Below are positions 8,901-17,868 of a DNA stretch of 64,000 nucleotides, piece after piece. The notes under the pieces are model-generated. The model saw nothing but the letters and a program-made list of their open reading frames with translations, made no database searches and had not been told where the DNA came from. How positions within the stretch are numbered: position 1 is the stretch's first letter; each line of letters starts with the position of its first letter. The translations under genes were made by a program, and so were the position numbers. Source of the DNA: Hyphomicrobiales bacterium (GTDB taxonomy: Bacteria > Pseudomonadota > Alphaproteobacteria > Rhizobiales > Rhizobiaceae); NCBI GenBank assembly GCA_900474095.1, contig UCOA01000025.1:111875-175874 (forward strand), given 5' to 3'.

Positions 8901-9695
8901 ATGCAACAATATCTCGATCTTCTGCGTCATGTGATGGAGACCGGTTCCGATCGCGGCGACCGGACGGGAACGGGCACGCGCTCTGTCTTCGGCTATCAGA
9001 TGCGCTTTGACCTGTCTGCGGGCTTCCCGGTCCTGACGACCAAGAAGCTGCATCTGAAATCCATCATCCACGAACTGCTCTGGTTCCTGAAGGGCGACAC
9101 CAACATCGCCTACCTCAAGGAAAACGGCGTCAATATCTGGGATGAATGGGCGGACGAGAGCGGCGACCTCGGTCCGGTCTACGGTTACCAATGGCGATCC
9201 TGGCCGACCCATGACGGACGCCATCTCGACCAGATCACGGCCCTCGTCGAGGGGCTGAAAAAGAACCCGAATTCCCGCCGTCATATTGTCTCCGCCTGGA
9301 ACCCGGCGCTGGTGGACGAGATGGCGCTGCCGCCCTGTCACTGCCTGTTCCAGTTCTATGTTTCGGACGGCAAGCTGTCCTGCCAGCTCTACCAGCGCTC
9401 TGGAGACATTTTTCTCGGTGTGCCCTTCAACATAGCCTCCTATGCGCTGCTGACGCTTATGGTGGCGCAGGTTTGCGGCCTTCAACCCGGGGATTTCGTC
9501 CACACGTTCGGGGACGCCCATATCTACCACAACCACTTCGATCAGGTGCGCGAGCAGCTGACCAGAACGCCGAAACCTTTACCGAAGATGCACTTGAACG
9601 CGGATGTGACGGATCTATTTTCCTTTAAATTCGAAGACTTTGAGCTGACCGGCTACGTTGCTGATTCACATATCAAAGCGCCGGTTGCAGTCTGA
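8901..9695 (+). CDS. thyA: thymidylate synthase
   Basis: 264 residues, the standard length for ThyA. It begins [15 protein letters not shown] and contains [18 protein letters not shown]. The active-site stretch is [13 protein letters not shown] with the catalytic Cys, followed by [18 protein letters not shown]. It methylates dUMP to dTMP using methylene-tetrahydrofolate, producing dihydrofolate. folA, which recycles that dihydrofolate, lies ~660 bp downstream on the same strand, an established thyA-folA pairing with a GST gene inserted between. An SD-like GGCGGA precedes the ATG. Confidence 0.98.
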   Translation: MQQYLDLLRHVMETGSDRGDRTGTGTRSVFGYQMRFDLSAGFPVLTTKKLHLKSIIHELLWFLKGDTNIAYLKENGVNIWDEWADESGDLGPVYGYQWRSWPTHDGRHLDQITALVEGLKKNPNSRRHIVSAWNPALVDEMALPPCHCLFQFYVSDGKLSCQLYQRSGDIFLGVPFNIASYALLTLMVAQVCGLQPGDFVHTFGDAHIYHNHFDQVREQLTRTPKPLPKMHLNADVTDLFSFKFEDFELTGYVADSHIKAPVAV

Positions 9696-9755
9696 CGCGG
9701 ACAAGTGGGGCGGCGTGATGACGTCGCCGGCGTCCGGATGGTTTGGGAGGACCAC

Positions 9756-10361
9756 ATGCTAACACTGATCCATGCGCCCCTGTCGCGCTCTGGTCGAATC
9801 CTGTGGCTGCTGGAAGAGCTCGGGGCGGAGTACGAGGTTCGTTATGTTTCGATCCGCCGCTGGGATGGTTCGGGCGGACCGGACGACAACAATCCGCATC
9901 CGCACAAGCAGGTTCCCGCCCTGTTGCACAATGGCTCGTTGGTCACTGAATCAACGGCGATCACACAGTATCTGACGGAACTGTTTCCGGATTCCGAGAT
10001 GGGACGGCCGCCTGGTCATCCGGAGCGGGGTGCCTATCTGTCCTGGCTTGCCTACTATGCCGGCGTGATCGAACCCGTGGGAACCGCCTTCATCAGCGGC
10101 CTGACGCAGACCAGTCCGGACCTTGCGAAGGGCTATCAGGATATGTGCGCGCACGTCGTCGCGACGCTTGACAGGCAGCCCTATTTGCTCGGCGCACAGA
10201 TCAGCGCGGCCGATCTCATGCTGGGCGGCGCGCTTGCCTGGATGCGCAAGCTGCTGCCGGAAAGCATAAGCGTCGATCGTTACGTGAAAACATTGACATC
10301 GCGCCCCGCGCTTGCCCGCGCCCGCGAAATCGACAGCAAGCCGGACGGATTTCATGAGTGA
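9756..10361 (+). CDS. glutathione S-transferase family protein
   Basis: 201 residues from the ATG at 9756, which has a strong GGGAGG five bases upstream. An in-frame start at 9705 is less likely. The N-terminal thioredoxin-like half (MLTLIHAPLSRSGRILWLLEELGAEY) includes the PALLHNGSLVTESTAITQYL glutathione-binding region. The C-terminal half is the all-helical GST domain. The substrate is unknown. Its stop overlaps the folA start (ATGAGTGA), so the two are probably translationally coupled. Confidence 0.9.
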   Translation: MLTLIHAPLSRSGRILWLLEELGAEYEVRYVSIRRWDGSGGPDDNNPHPHKQVPALLHNGSLVTESTAITQYLTELFPDSEMGRPPGHPERGAYLSWLAYYAGVIEPVGTAFISGLTQTSPDLAKGYQDMCAHVVATLDRQPYLLGAQISAADLMLGGALAWMRKLLPESISVDRYVKTLTSRPALARAREIDSKPDGFHE

Positions 10362-10869
10362 GCCGAAAGTTACCATCGTCGTTGCCGTCTCATCAAACGG
10401 TGTGATAGGCCGTGACGGCGGGTTGCCCTGGCATTTGCCGACCGATCTCAAGCGCTTCAAGGCGCTGACGCTTGGAAAACCGGTGATCATGGGGCGTAAG
10501 ACCTGGGCGTCGATCGGAAGGCCCTTGCCGGGGCGGCCCAACATCGTCATCAGCCGCGATCCGGATTTTCGTGCCGAAGGTGCGACAGGCGTCCGTTCAT
10601 TGGAAGAAGCCGTAACGTTGGCACGGCAGCAGGCAAGAGCCCTCGGCGTCGATGAGGTCTGTGTCATCGGGGGCGGCGAAATCTACCGCCAGGCCATTGG
10701 CGCTGCCGACATCCTGCACATAACCGAAGTGTCCGCCGAGGTCGATGGTGACACACGCTTTCCGCTGATCGATCCCGGCGTTTTCGAAAAGATCGTCAAT
10801 GAGCCGCTGCCGCAGGGCGAAAAGGACAGCCATGCCATGCGATTCTCGACCTGGCGTCGCAAAAGCTAA
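10354..10869 (+). CDS. folA: dihydrofolate reductase
   Basis: 171 residues from the ATG at 10354, overlapping the upstream GST by 8 bp. Recognisable elements are VTIVVAVSSNGVIGRDGGLPWHLPTDLKRFK (nicotinamide/folate site), VIMGRKTWASIGRPLPGR (NADPH phosphate binding) and VCVIGGGEIYRQAI. It reduces dihydrofolate to tetrahydrofolate, completing the thymidylate cycle with ThyA. An upstream in-frame ATG (10312) lies deep in the GST gene and is not favoured; GGACGGA precedes the chosen start. Confidence 0.96.
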   Translation: MSEPKVTIVVAVSSNGVIGRDGGLPWHLPTDLKRFKALTLGKPVIMGRKTWASIGRPLPGRPNIVISRDPDFRAEGATGVRSLEEAVTLARQQARALGVDEVCVIGGGEIYRQAIGAADILHITEVSAEVDGDTRFPLIDPGVFEKIVNEPLPQGEKDSHAMRFSTWRRKS

Positions 10870-11019
10870 GCAAAGATAACTATTTTGCCGGATTTACGGT
10901 GAAGTTGGATGCGCTGCGTTGAAAGCCGTTCTGGAGATACCTATAACGGGTTCACATCACGGCCCGCGGCGTATCCGCTGGTTGTCGATCCCAGAATTTT
11001 TTGAGTGGAAGAGGTTTGA

Positions 11020-12123
11020 ATGCCCTGGAGCAATCAGAACGGCGGCGGCGGCGGTCCTTGGGGCGGCGGCGGCGGAAACAAGGGACCCTGGGGCCAGGGG
11101 CCGAACCGCCCGCGCGGTGGCCGTGGCAATGGCGGTCCGCCGGATCTCGAGGAAATCTTCCGCCGGGGGCAGGATCAGCTGAAGAACGTTGTGCCGGGCG
11201 GTTTCAACGGCGGCGTTGCCGCGATCATCGGCCTTCTTGTTGTCGGCTTCGTGCTGATCAATTCGATCTATACCGTCCAGCCCGACGAGCGCGGTGTCGA
11301 AATGCGGTTCGGCAAGCCCAAGGAAGAAATTTCCATGCCGGGCCTGCATTACCATTTCTGGCCGCTTGAAAAGGTGGAACTGGTCAAGATCACCGAGCAG
11401 CAGCAGAATATCGGCAGCAAATCGGGCCTCGGCAACCAGTCGTCAGCCGGCCTGATGCTGTCCGGCGACCAGAACATCGTCAACGTCCAGTTCTCCGTGC
11501 TGTTTTCCGTGACCGACCCGAAGGCTTATCTCTTCAATGTCGAGAACCCGGCCGAGACACTGCAGCAGGTTGCCGAAAGCGCCATGCGCGAGGTGGTCGG
11601 ACGCCGTCCGGCGCAGGACATTTTCCGCGATAACCGTCAGGCAATCGCGGCCGACGTGAAGACGACGATCCAGGCGACGATGGATACCTACGGCGCGGGC
11701 ATTTCCGTTAATACGGTTGCCATCGAAGACGCCGCACCGCCGCGCGAAGTGGCCGATGCCTTCGACGAAGTGCAACGCGCAGAACAGGACGAAGACCGGT
11801 TTGTCGAAGAGGCGAACCAGTATTCCAACCAGGTGCTCGGCAAGGCGCGTGGTCAGGCTGCCCAGATCCGCGAAGAGGCTGCGGCCTACAAGGGCCGCGT
11901 CGTCAAGGAAGCACAGGGTGAGGCACAGCGCTTCATCTCGGTTTACGACGCCTATGCCAAGGCGCCCGACGTGACGCGCAAGCGCCTCTATCTCGAAACG
12001 ATGCAGAATGTTCTCGGCAAGTCCAAGAAGGTCATTCTCGACGAGAAGAACGGGCAGGGCGTGCTGCCTTATCTTCCGCTCAATGAAATCGGCAAGCCCG
12101 CACAGTCGGGAGGGGCCCAGTAA
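11020..12123 (+). CDS. hflK: HflK, SPFH/band-7 regulator of the FtsH protease
   Basis: 367 residues. Residues 1-50 are Gly/Pro/Asn/Arg-rich, as in HflK. One membrane helix lies near 65-85, followed by the SPFH domain (TVQPDERGVEMRFGKPKEEISMPGLHYHFWP) and a helical Ala/Glu/Arg-rich section. With HflC it forms a large periplasm-facing cage around FtsH in the inner membrane and modulates degradation of membrane proteins. An SD GAGG precedes the ATG. It overlaps hflC by one base (TAATG), so the two are tightly coupled. Confidence 0.96.
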   Translation: MPWSNQNGGGGGPWGGGGGNKGPWGQGPNRPRGGRGNGGPPDLEEIFRRGQDQLKNVVPGGFNGGVAAIIGLLVVGFVLINSIYTVQPDERGVEMRFGKPKEEISMPGLHYHFWPLEKVELVKITEQQQNIGSKSGLGNQSSAGLMLSGDQNIVNVQFSVLFSVTDPKAYLFNVENPAETLQQVAESAMREVVGRRPAQDIFRDNRQAIAADVKTTIQATMDTYGAGISVNTVAIEDAAPPREVADAFDEVQRAEQDEDRFVEEANQYSNQVLGKARGQAAQIREEAAAYKGRVVKEAQGEAQRFISVYDAYAKAPDVTRKRLYLETMQNVLGKSKKVILDEKNGQGVLPYLPLNEIGKPAQSGGAQ

Positions 12124-13040
12124 TGAACAACCGTCTCCCTTATATTCTGATCGCCCTCGCGCTTGTCCTGATGACGGCCTATTCCTCCATCTTCATCGTC
12201 AACCAGCGTCAGCAGGCGATCGTCGTTCGTTTCGGCGAGATCAGGGACGTCAAGAGCGAGCCGGGCCTCTATTTCAAGCTTCCCTTTGCCTTCATGGATG
12301 CAGACCGCGTGCAGTATGTCGAGAAGCAGGCGCTGCGCTTCGATCTTGACAACATCCGCGTCCAGGTCTCCGGCGGCAAGTTCTACGAGGTCGATGCGTT
12401 CGTTGTCTACAAGATCGCCGATGCCCGCCGCTTCCGCGAAACGGTTTCCGGCGATCGGGAATCGGCCGAATCGCGGCTGCGCACCCGCCTCGACGCCTCG
12501 CTGCGCCGGGTTTACGGTCTTCGCGGTTTTGAATCCGCCCTGTCCGAAGAGCGGGCATCGATGATGCGCGAAGTGCGCGCAGATCTGAAGACCGATGCCG
12601 AATCGCTCGGCCTCAACATCGAGGACGTCCGCATTCGCCGCACCGACCTGACGCAGGAAGTGTCTCAACAGACGTTCGAACGCATGAAGGCCGAGCGTCT
12701 TGCTGAAGCCGAACTGATCAGAGCTCGCGGCAACGAGAAAGGTCAAACGCGCAGAGCGGTTGCCGACCGCCAAGTGGTCGAGTTCGTCGCCGAAGCGCAG
12801 CGCGATTCGGAAATCCTGCGCGGCCAGGGCGAAGCCGAGCGGACCGCCGTCTTTGCCGATGCCTTTGCGCGCGATCCGCAGTTCTTCGAGTTCTATCGCT
12901 CAATGGCGGCCTACGGCACGGCGATCGGCAGCCCGGATACGATGCTTGTCCTGTCGCCGGACTCGGAGTTCTTCCGCTATTTCAATAGCTCGGAAGGGGC
13001 CGCTGTTCCGCCCACCGCTCTGCCCGCGACAGGAAACTGA
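12123..13040 (+). CDS. hflC: HflC, SPFH/band-7 partner of HflK
   Basis: 305 residues with a membrane helix at about 5-26, then the SPFH domain beginning SIFIVNQRQQAIVVRFGEIRDVKSEPGLYFKLPF. A coiled C-terminal part follows with FERMKAERLAEAELIRARGNEKGQ and QFFEFYRSMAAYG, both typical of HflC. It assembles with HflK into the FtsH-associated complex. The start overlaps the hflK stop by one base. DUF2065, an ACT-domain gene and a DegP-type protease follow, a membrane protein quality-control cluster. Confidence 0.96.
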   Translation: MNNRLPYILIALALVLMTAYSSIFIVNQRQQAIVVRFGEIRDVKSEPGLYFKLPFAFMDADRVQYVEKQALRFDLDNIRVQVSGGKFYEVDAFVVYKIADARRFRETVSGDRESAESRLRTRLDASLRRVYGLRGFESALSEERASMMREVRADLKTDAESLGLNIEDVRIRRTDLTQEVSQQTFERMKAERLAEAELIRARGNEKGQTRRAVADRQVVEFVAEAQRDSEILRGQGEAERTAVFADAFARDPQFFEFYRSMAAYGTAIGSPDTMLVLSPDSEFFRYFNSSEGAAVPPTALPATGN

Positions 13041-13048
13041 TCGGCGCA

Positions 13049-13234
13049 ATGGGTGATTTTCTGACGGGAATCGCATTTTTCCTGATCATCGAGGGGCTGG
13101 TGTACGCACTGGCCCCTTTGGTTTTGGTGGAAATGGCGAAACGATTGCCCCATATTCCGGAGCAACAGTTGCGGCTGTTCGGACTTGTCTCCGTTGCCAT
13201 CGGCGTGGCACTTGTCTGGATGGTTCGAGGATAA
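13049..13234 (+). CDS. DUF2065 family small membrane protein
   Basis: 61 residues with two predicted membrane helices (about 5-27 and 41-58) separated by MAKRLPHIPEQQLRLFG, matching the DUF2065 (YjeT-like) family. It begins 8 bp after hflC and ends 3 bp before the ACT-domain gene, so it belongs to the hflKC transcription unit. The family's function is unknown. Its consistent position beside hflKC suggests a role with the HflKC-FtsH complex, which is inference. Confidence 0.88.
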   Translation: MGDFLTGIAFFLIIEGLVYALAPLVLVEMAKRLPHIPEQQLRLFGLVSVAIGVALVWMVRG

Positions 13235-13237
13235 AAA

Positions 13238-13624
13238 ATGACCCATAAACTGCTGATCCGCCTGGTGGACGCCGAATATGCGATCACGAGGCTCAACATC
13301 GGGACGCCGCTGCCGGAATGGCTGATGGGGCCGGGGTTCTGGACCGTATCGAGTTCGCGCGAGGAGATGACGCTGGTCTGCCGCGCCACCCGTATTCCCT
13401 CCAACGTCCAGTCATCCGGCGGCTGGCGCTGTCTGCGCATCGAGCAGCATTTCAGCTTCGATGTTCCGGGCGTGCTCGCCTCCGTGCTCAACCCTCTGAC
13501 GGAGGCGGGCGTCGGCATCTTCGCCAATTCGACCTTCAGCACCGACTATGTGTTCATCATCGGCTCGGACCTCGACAAGGCCGTTGTGGCGTTGAAGGCC
13601 CATGGCCACGAGATCATGACCTGA
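13238..13624 (+). CDS. ACT-domain protein (COG3603-like)
   Basis: 128 residues. The C-terminal half (FDVPGVLASVLNPLTEAGVGIFANSTFSTDYVFI) is an ACT-type ligand-binding fold of the CASTOR-like kind, usually a sensor of amino acids or other small molecules. The N-terminal half includes FWTVSSSREEMTLVCRA. No catalytic domain is attached. It lies 3 bp after DUF2065 and upstream of the protease gene, so it is probably cotranscribed with hflKC. The ligand is unknown. Confidence 0.85.
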   Translation: MTHKLLIRLVDAEYAITRLNIGTPLPEWLMGPGFWTVSSSREEMTLVCRATRIPSNVQSSGGWRCLRIEQHFSFDVPGVLASVLNPLTEAGVGIFANSTFSTDYVFIIGSDLDKAVVALKAHGHEIMT

Positions 13625-13836
13625 GCAGGCTCTGTCCAGATCATCGTTTTCCCGCTAACGAAAAGATGACTGGACGCGTCCCAAATCCGCCTTATCTTCA
13701 AACAGATTCTAGGCCACATTGCGCGGCAGAAAAGACTGGCGGAGACACGATCCCGCAGCCGCGGCGCCGGCACGACGAAACCAATTTCTGCCGGTCCGTC
13801 TTTCTCCGGCGTGCCATCCCCAATCGAGAGGACCCC

Positions 13837-15372
13837 ATGGGCTTGTCCAAACGCGCTTCCTTCTTCCGCACCGCAACGCTGACGGCAGGCGCCGCGCTCA
13901 TGATGAATTCAGTGTCGCTGCCATCGTTCGCCGAACCCCAGACAATGGCGCCGGTGACGACGCAGCACGGCCCGGACTCGGTTGCCGACCTGGCGGCCGG
14001 TTTGCTCGATGCCGTCGTCAACATATCGACCTCGCAGAATGTCAAGAATGATGATCAAGCGCCCATGCCGCAGGTGCCGGAGGGTTCGCCATTCCAGGAC
14101 TTCTTCGACGAGTTCTTCAAGGGCCAGGGCGGCGAGGGTGGCAACCGCCAGCGCACCGTCAATTCACTGGGCTCCGGTTTCGTCATCGACCCCACCGGCT
14201 TCATCGTCACCAACAACCATGTGATCGAGGGTGCCGACGACATCGAGGTCAATTTCGCCAATGGCAGCAAGCTTAAGGCTAAGCTGATCGGTACCGACAC
14301 GAAGACAGATCTTGCGCTGTTGAAGGTGGAGCCGAAGAAACCGCTGACCGCGGTCCCGTTCGGCGATTCCCGCCAGATGCGCATCGGCGACTGGGTGATG
14401 GCGATCGGCAATCCCTTCGGGCTTGGGGGCACGGTGACGGTCGGGATCATTTCCGCCCGCGGCCGCAACATCAACGCCGGCCCCTATGACAATTTCATCC
14501 AGACGGACGCGGCAATCAACAAAGGCAATTCCGGCGGCCCGCTGTTCAACATGAAGGGCGAGGTGATCGGCATCAACACGGCGATCATTTCTCCTAGCGG
14601 CGGCTCGATCGGCATCGGCTTTTCCGTTCCGACGGAACTGGCACAGAACATCATCAACCAACTCAGGGAATTCGGCGAAACCCATCGGGGCTGGCTCGGC
14701 GTGCGTATTCAGCCGGTGACGGACGAAATTGCCGAAAGCCTGAAGATGGAGACGCCGAAAGGGGCGCTCATTGCCGGCATCATCAAGGGCGGACCGGTCG
14801 ATGGGGGCCAGATCAAGACGGGTGACGTGATCGTCAAGTTCGATGGACGCGATGTCGTCGAAATGCGCGACCTGCCGCGTGCCGTCGCCGAAAGCACGGT
14901 CGGCAAGGCCGTCGAGGTCGTCATCATTCGCGACGGCAAGGAAATGACCATCAAGGTAACGCTCGGCCGTCTTGAGGATAGCGAAAATCTCGCAGGCGCA
15001 GAGGCGGACCAGACCCCGCAAGCCCAGGAAGGAACGGACCAGGCCGAGCCGCCTGCCGCTGAGCTGCCGGCTTCCGACGTCGTGCTCGGCATGAAGCTCT
15101 CCGTTCTCGATGCGGGAAGCCGCAAGACCTTTGGCATTTCCGAGGATGTCGAGGGCGTCGTCATTGCAGAGGTGCAGCCGCAGTCAGCTGCGGCGGAACG
15201 GCGGATCGCGCCGGGCGACGTGATTGTCGAAATCGGCCAGGAGGCGATGAAAACGCCGGAGGACGTGTCGGCGCGGGTCGAGGAACTGAAGGCCGACGGT
15301 CGGCGCAACGCGCTCCTGATGATTGCCAACAAAACGGGCGAACTGCGGTTCGTCACAGTGCGGATGGAATAG
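13837..15372 (+). CDS. DegP/HtrA-type periplasmic serine protease
   Basis: 511 residues from the ATG at 13837 (GAGAGGA upstream); an in-frame extension to 13318 overlaps the ACT-domain gene and is rejected. The signal peptide is about residues 1-32, ending SLPSFA. The trypsin-like domain shows the triad His128 (TNNHVIEGAD), Asp158 (DTKTDLALLKVE) and Ser232 (NKGNSGGPLF). Two PDZ domains follow (about 290-385 and 415-510), separated by a Glu/Ala/Pro-rich linker. It degrades or refolds damaged envelope proteins. It may have its own promoter in the 212-bp gap after the ACT gene. Confidence 0.95.
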   Translation: MGLSKRASFFRTATLTAGAALMMNSVSLPSFAEPQTMAPVTTQHGPDSVADLAAGLLDAVVNISTSQNVKNDDQAPMPQVPEGSPFQDFFDEFFKGQGGEGGNRQRTVNSLGSGFVIDPTGFIVTNNHVIEGADDIEVNFANGSKLKAKLIGTDTKTDLALLKVEPKKPLTAVPFGDSRQMRIGDWVMAIGNPFGLGGTVTVGIISARGRNINAGPYDNFIQTDAAINKGNSGGPLFNMKGEVIGINTAIISPSGGSIGIGFSVPTELAQNIINQLREFGETHRGWLGVRIQPVTDEIAESLKMETPKGALIAGIIKGGPVDGGQIKTGDVIVKFDGRDVVEMRDLPRAVAESTVGKAVEVVIIRDGKEMTIKVTLGRLEDSENLAGAEADQTPQAQEGTDQAEPPAAELPASDVVLGMKLSVLDAGSRKTFGISEDVEGVVIAEVQPQSAAAERRIAPGDVIVEIGQEAMKTPEDVSARVEELKADGRRNALLMIANKTGELRFVTVRME

Positions 15373-15403
15373 GCTCGGGTCCGGCGGTCAGGAATGAAAT
15401 TGG

Positions 15404-15427
15404 AAGGCGGGCAGTAAAGTCCGCCTT
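15404..15427. terminator. bidirectional terminator-like hairpin between degP-type gene and GNAT pseudogene
   Basis: AAGGCGG (15404-15410) pairs with CCGCCTT (15421-15427) around a 10-nt loop and sits between convergent genes. The 3' arm overlaps the last codon of the GNAT remnant. The flanking A and T residues are short, so strength is uncertain. Confidence 0.6.
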
Positions 15428-15973
15428 TATCGTGCCAACCATTCGTCACGGCTGACCGCGTAGAGGACGTGTTGCTGAAGCTGCGGCGCCGTGTCCGGCA
15501 CGCGGGGATGCACGAAGTCACGCGCAGGGTCTCGCCGCATGCCAAGGCGCTGCATCACCGCCGTCGAGCGTTTATTGTGTTCCACGGCGAAGGATACGAT
15601 TTCCGCAAGGCCGTGTCTTTCGAAGCCATGCCGCAGACGCTTCCGTCACATAACCCCGCCGCCAGAAACGAACGGCCAGCCGCCAGCCGATTTCGACCGT
15701 GCCGTTTGGCAGGAATGGCTCAAGGTCCGTGCGCGCCAGCCCGAGAAATCCGATCGGCTCGTCCGTGTCCTTGAGCGCCAGTGCGAAAAAGCCGAAGCCG
15801 GTTTCGCTGATCCGGCGCTCGGCTTCGTCCATCAGGGCGTCGGCCTCCTGCCGCGAGCGTTGGCGCGGAAAGAATTCCATCACCTTCGGGTCGGCGTTGA
15901 TTTCGGCAAAGAGCGGCCTGTCTGTCTCCAGCCAGTTGCGGATGCGCAGCCGGGTCGTTTCCAGAACGATCAC
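15427..15973 (-). pseudogene. GNAT N-acetyltransferase, frameshifted
   Basis: The first ~125 codons from the GTG at 15973 encode a RimJ-like GNAT protein (LETTRLRIRNWLETDRPLFAEI, IGFLGLARTDLEPFLPNGTVEIGWRLA, RRGYVTEA). The frame then goes out of register at about 15610 and reaches a stop at 15572. The rest of the domain continues in another minus-strand frame, RHGFERHGLAEIVSFAVEHNKRS then MQRLGMRRDPARDFVHPRVP, ending at the TAA at 15429-15427. A small deletion just before RHGFE would explain both. The start overlaps the serB stop (GTGA). The product is probably inactive unless the shift is a sequencing error. Confidence 0.8.
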
Positions 15974-16857
15974 AAAACGAAATCCGTCTTCCTGTATCCC
16001 TGAATATAGAGGAGGGCGGTCAAGTCGGCGTGGTCGATGCGGATTTTCACCTGCGATGAGACGACGGGCTTGGCGTGCAGTGCGACGCCGGCGCCGGCCA
16101 GATGCAGCATACCGAGATCATTGGCGCCGTCGCCGACAGCCATAGCTTCGGTCGTCGAAATGCCGAGCCGGGTGGAGATATCGACGAGTGCATCGACCTT
16201 GGCCTGTTTGCCGAGGATGGGCTCGGCAACGGTGCCGGTCAGGTAACCGCCCTCGTCGATGAGGATGTTGGCCCGGTTTTCGTCGAAGCCGAGTCTTCCG
16301 GCGATGGGGTCGGTGAAGACGGTGAAGCCGCCTGAGACGAGGGCGGTGTAATAGCCCTTGGCCTTCATCGTCGCGATGAGCTCCTTGCCGCCGGGTGTCA
16401 GGGTGATGCGCTTGGCGATGACATCGCCGATGACGGTGACCGGCAGGCCCTTGAGCAGGGCGACGCGCTCGACCAGTGCCGGTTCGAAGGCGATCTCGCC
16501 GTTCATGGCCCGCGCAGTAATGGCGGCGACCTTGTCCTTGAGGCCGACCTCGGCGGCAAGCTCGTCGATGCATTCCTGGCCGATCATGGTTGAATCCATG
16601 TCGGCGATCAGAAGCTTCTTGCGGCGCGTCTCGGCATCCTGCACAACCACGTCGACCGGCGTATCGCCGACGACGCCGCGTAGCAGTGCTTCCTGCCATT
16701 CCGGATTGGCGCCGTCTTTCAGGGCGATGTCGCAGGCGATGCCATCGGCGAGCCAGTAGAGGCCGGACGCATCGACGGCGGCAGCCGCCTCTTCGGCCAG
16801 CGCCGGTGTCAGTACGGGATTTGACGGATTGGCAACAAGCGTGGCAACGAAGGCCAT
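15970..16857 (-). CDS. serB: phosphoserine phosphatase
   Basis: 295 residues from the ATG at 16857 (MAFVATLVANPSNPVLT). The HAD domain has LIADMDSTMIGQECIDELA (nucleophile Asp), the LVSGGFTVFT stretch and AVGDGANDLGML (acidic motif). An N-terminal regulatory segment of about 75 residues is usual for SerB. It hydrolyses phosphoserine in the last step of serine synthesis. In-frame codons run on to 16983 but lie inside miaA. The start codon overlaps the divergent miaA start, and AAGG lies 9 nt upstream. Confidence 0.95.
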   Translation of the reverse strand: MAFVATLVANPSNPVLTPALAEEAAAAVDASGLYWLADGIACDIALKDGANPEWQEALLRGVVGDTPVDVVVQDAETRRKKLLIADMDSTMIGQECIDELAAEVGLKDKVAAITARAMNGEIAFEPALVERVALLKGLPVTVIGDVIAKRITLTPGGKELIATMKAKGYYTALVSGGFTVFTDPIAGRLGFDENRANILIDEGGYLTGTVAEPILGKQAKVDALVDISTRLGISTTEAMAVGDGANDLGMLHLAGAGVALHAKPVVSSQVKIRIDHADLTALLYIQGYRKTDFVL

Positions 16858-17788
16858 GATGAAAAACCTTGAGATTGGACAGGACGCGATCCTGATAACC
16901 GGGCCGACCGCCAGCGGCAAGTCCGCTTTCGCCGTGGAGATGGCAAAGCGGCATAATGGCGTGGTGATCAATGCCGACAGCATGCAGGTCTACGACACGC
17001 TGCATGTGTTGACGGCGCGGCCGTTTGAGCAGGACATGCAGGGTATTCCGCATCACCTCTACGGCCATGTTCCGGCCCCGCAGCACTATTCGACCGGCGA
17101 ATGGTTTCGCGATGCGGTCGCGCTTCTGGAGGCGGTGCGCGGCGAGGGGCGCATTCCGGTTTTCGTCGGCGGCACGGGGCTTTATTTCATGGCGCTGACC
17201 GGCGGCTTGTCGGACATGCCCGCGGTGCCGACCGCCATACGCAACGATATTCGCCAGCGGCTGCACGAAGAGGGACCTGGCGCGCTGCACTTCGTTCTTA
17301 GCCAAAAGGATCCGGAAACCGCCGAGACCCTCAGGCGGGGTGACGGCCAGCGCATTGCCCGGGCTTTGGAAATCTTCGAGGCCACGGGGCAGTCCATCCG
17401 CTTCTTTCAGGCGCGGCAAGGTCCCGTCGCCATCGATCCCACGAAAGCCTTGAAGATCGTCGTCCTGCCGGAACGTGATGTGCTGCGCCGGCGGATCGAC
17501 CGGCGCTTTGCCCAGATGCTGGAAGGCGGCGCCGTCGAGGAAGTCGAGGCGTTGCTGTCGCTTCAACTCGCTGCCGAGATGCCGGCGATGAAGGCGATCG
17601 GGGTGCCGCAGATTGCCGCGATGCTGGCCGGGACGATGACGAGGACCGAAGTCATTGAAACCGCCTCCGCCGCTACGCGCCAATATGCCAAGCGGCAGAT
17701 GACATGGTTTCGCAATCAACTTGACGAGAGCTGGCTGCGCTGGGATCCGCACACCGACGATGCAACTAACCCTGATGCTGGACGTTAA
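16856..17788 (+). CDS. miaA: tRNA dimethylallyltransferase
   Basis: About 310 residues. It has the P-loop LITGPTASGKSAFAVEMAKR, the VINADSMQVYDTLHVLTARP substrate motif and VFVGGTGLYFMALTGGL. MiaA transfers a dimethylallyl group to A37 of tRNAs reading UNN codons. Tandem ATGs at 16856 and 16859 follow a GAAGG. The first overlaps the serB start codon on the other strand, so the two genes diverge with no spacer. The C-terminal RQYAKRQMTWFRNQL is also typical. Confidence 0.95.
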   Translation: MMKNLEIGQDAILITGPTASGKSAFAVEMAKRHNGVVINADSMQVYDTLHVLTARPFEQDMQGIPHHLYGHVPAPQHYSTGEWFRDAVALLEAVRGEGRIPVFVGGTGLYFMALTGGLSDMPAVPTAIRNDIRQRLHEEGPGALHFVLSQKDPETAETLRRGDGQRIARALEIFEATGQSIRFFQARQGPVAIDPTKALKIVVLPERDVLRRRIDRRFAQMLEGGAVEEVEALLSLQLAAEMPAMKAIGVPQIAAMLAGTMTRTEVIETASAATRQYAKRQMTWFRNQLDESWLRWDPHTDDATNPDAGR

Positions 17789-17868
17789 TATGGGTTGGAG
17801 TACCACCGTGAGCAACGCGCCGCGCAGCAAGCGCGACCGAGATGAGTAGGTACTCCCGGGAGACGTAC

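Noticed and set aside
13318..13836. N-terminal extension of the DegP-type protease
   Set aside because: It overlaps the ACT-domain gene and would precede a clear signal peptide; the ATG at 13837 has a good SD.
16118..17830. Minus-strand frame of 570 codons spanning serB and miaA
   Set aside because: It overlaps two well-supported genes in other registers and its C-terminal part is Arg-rich with no motif.
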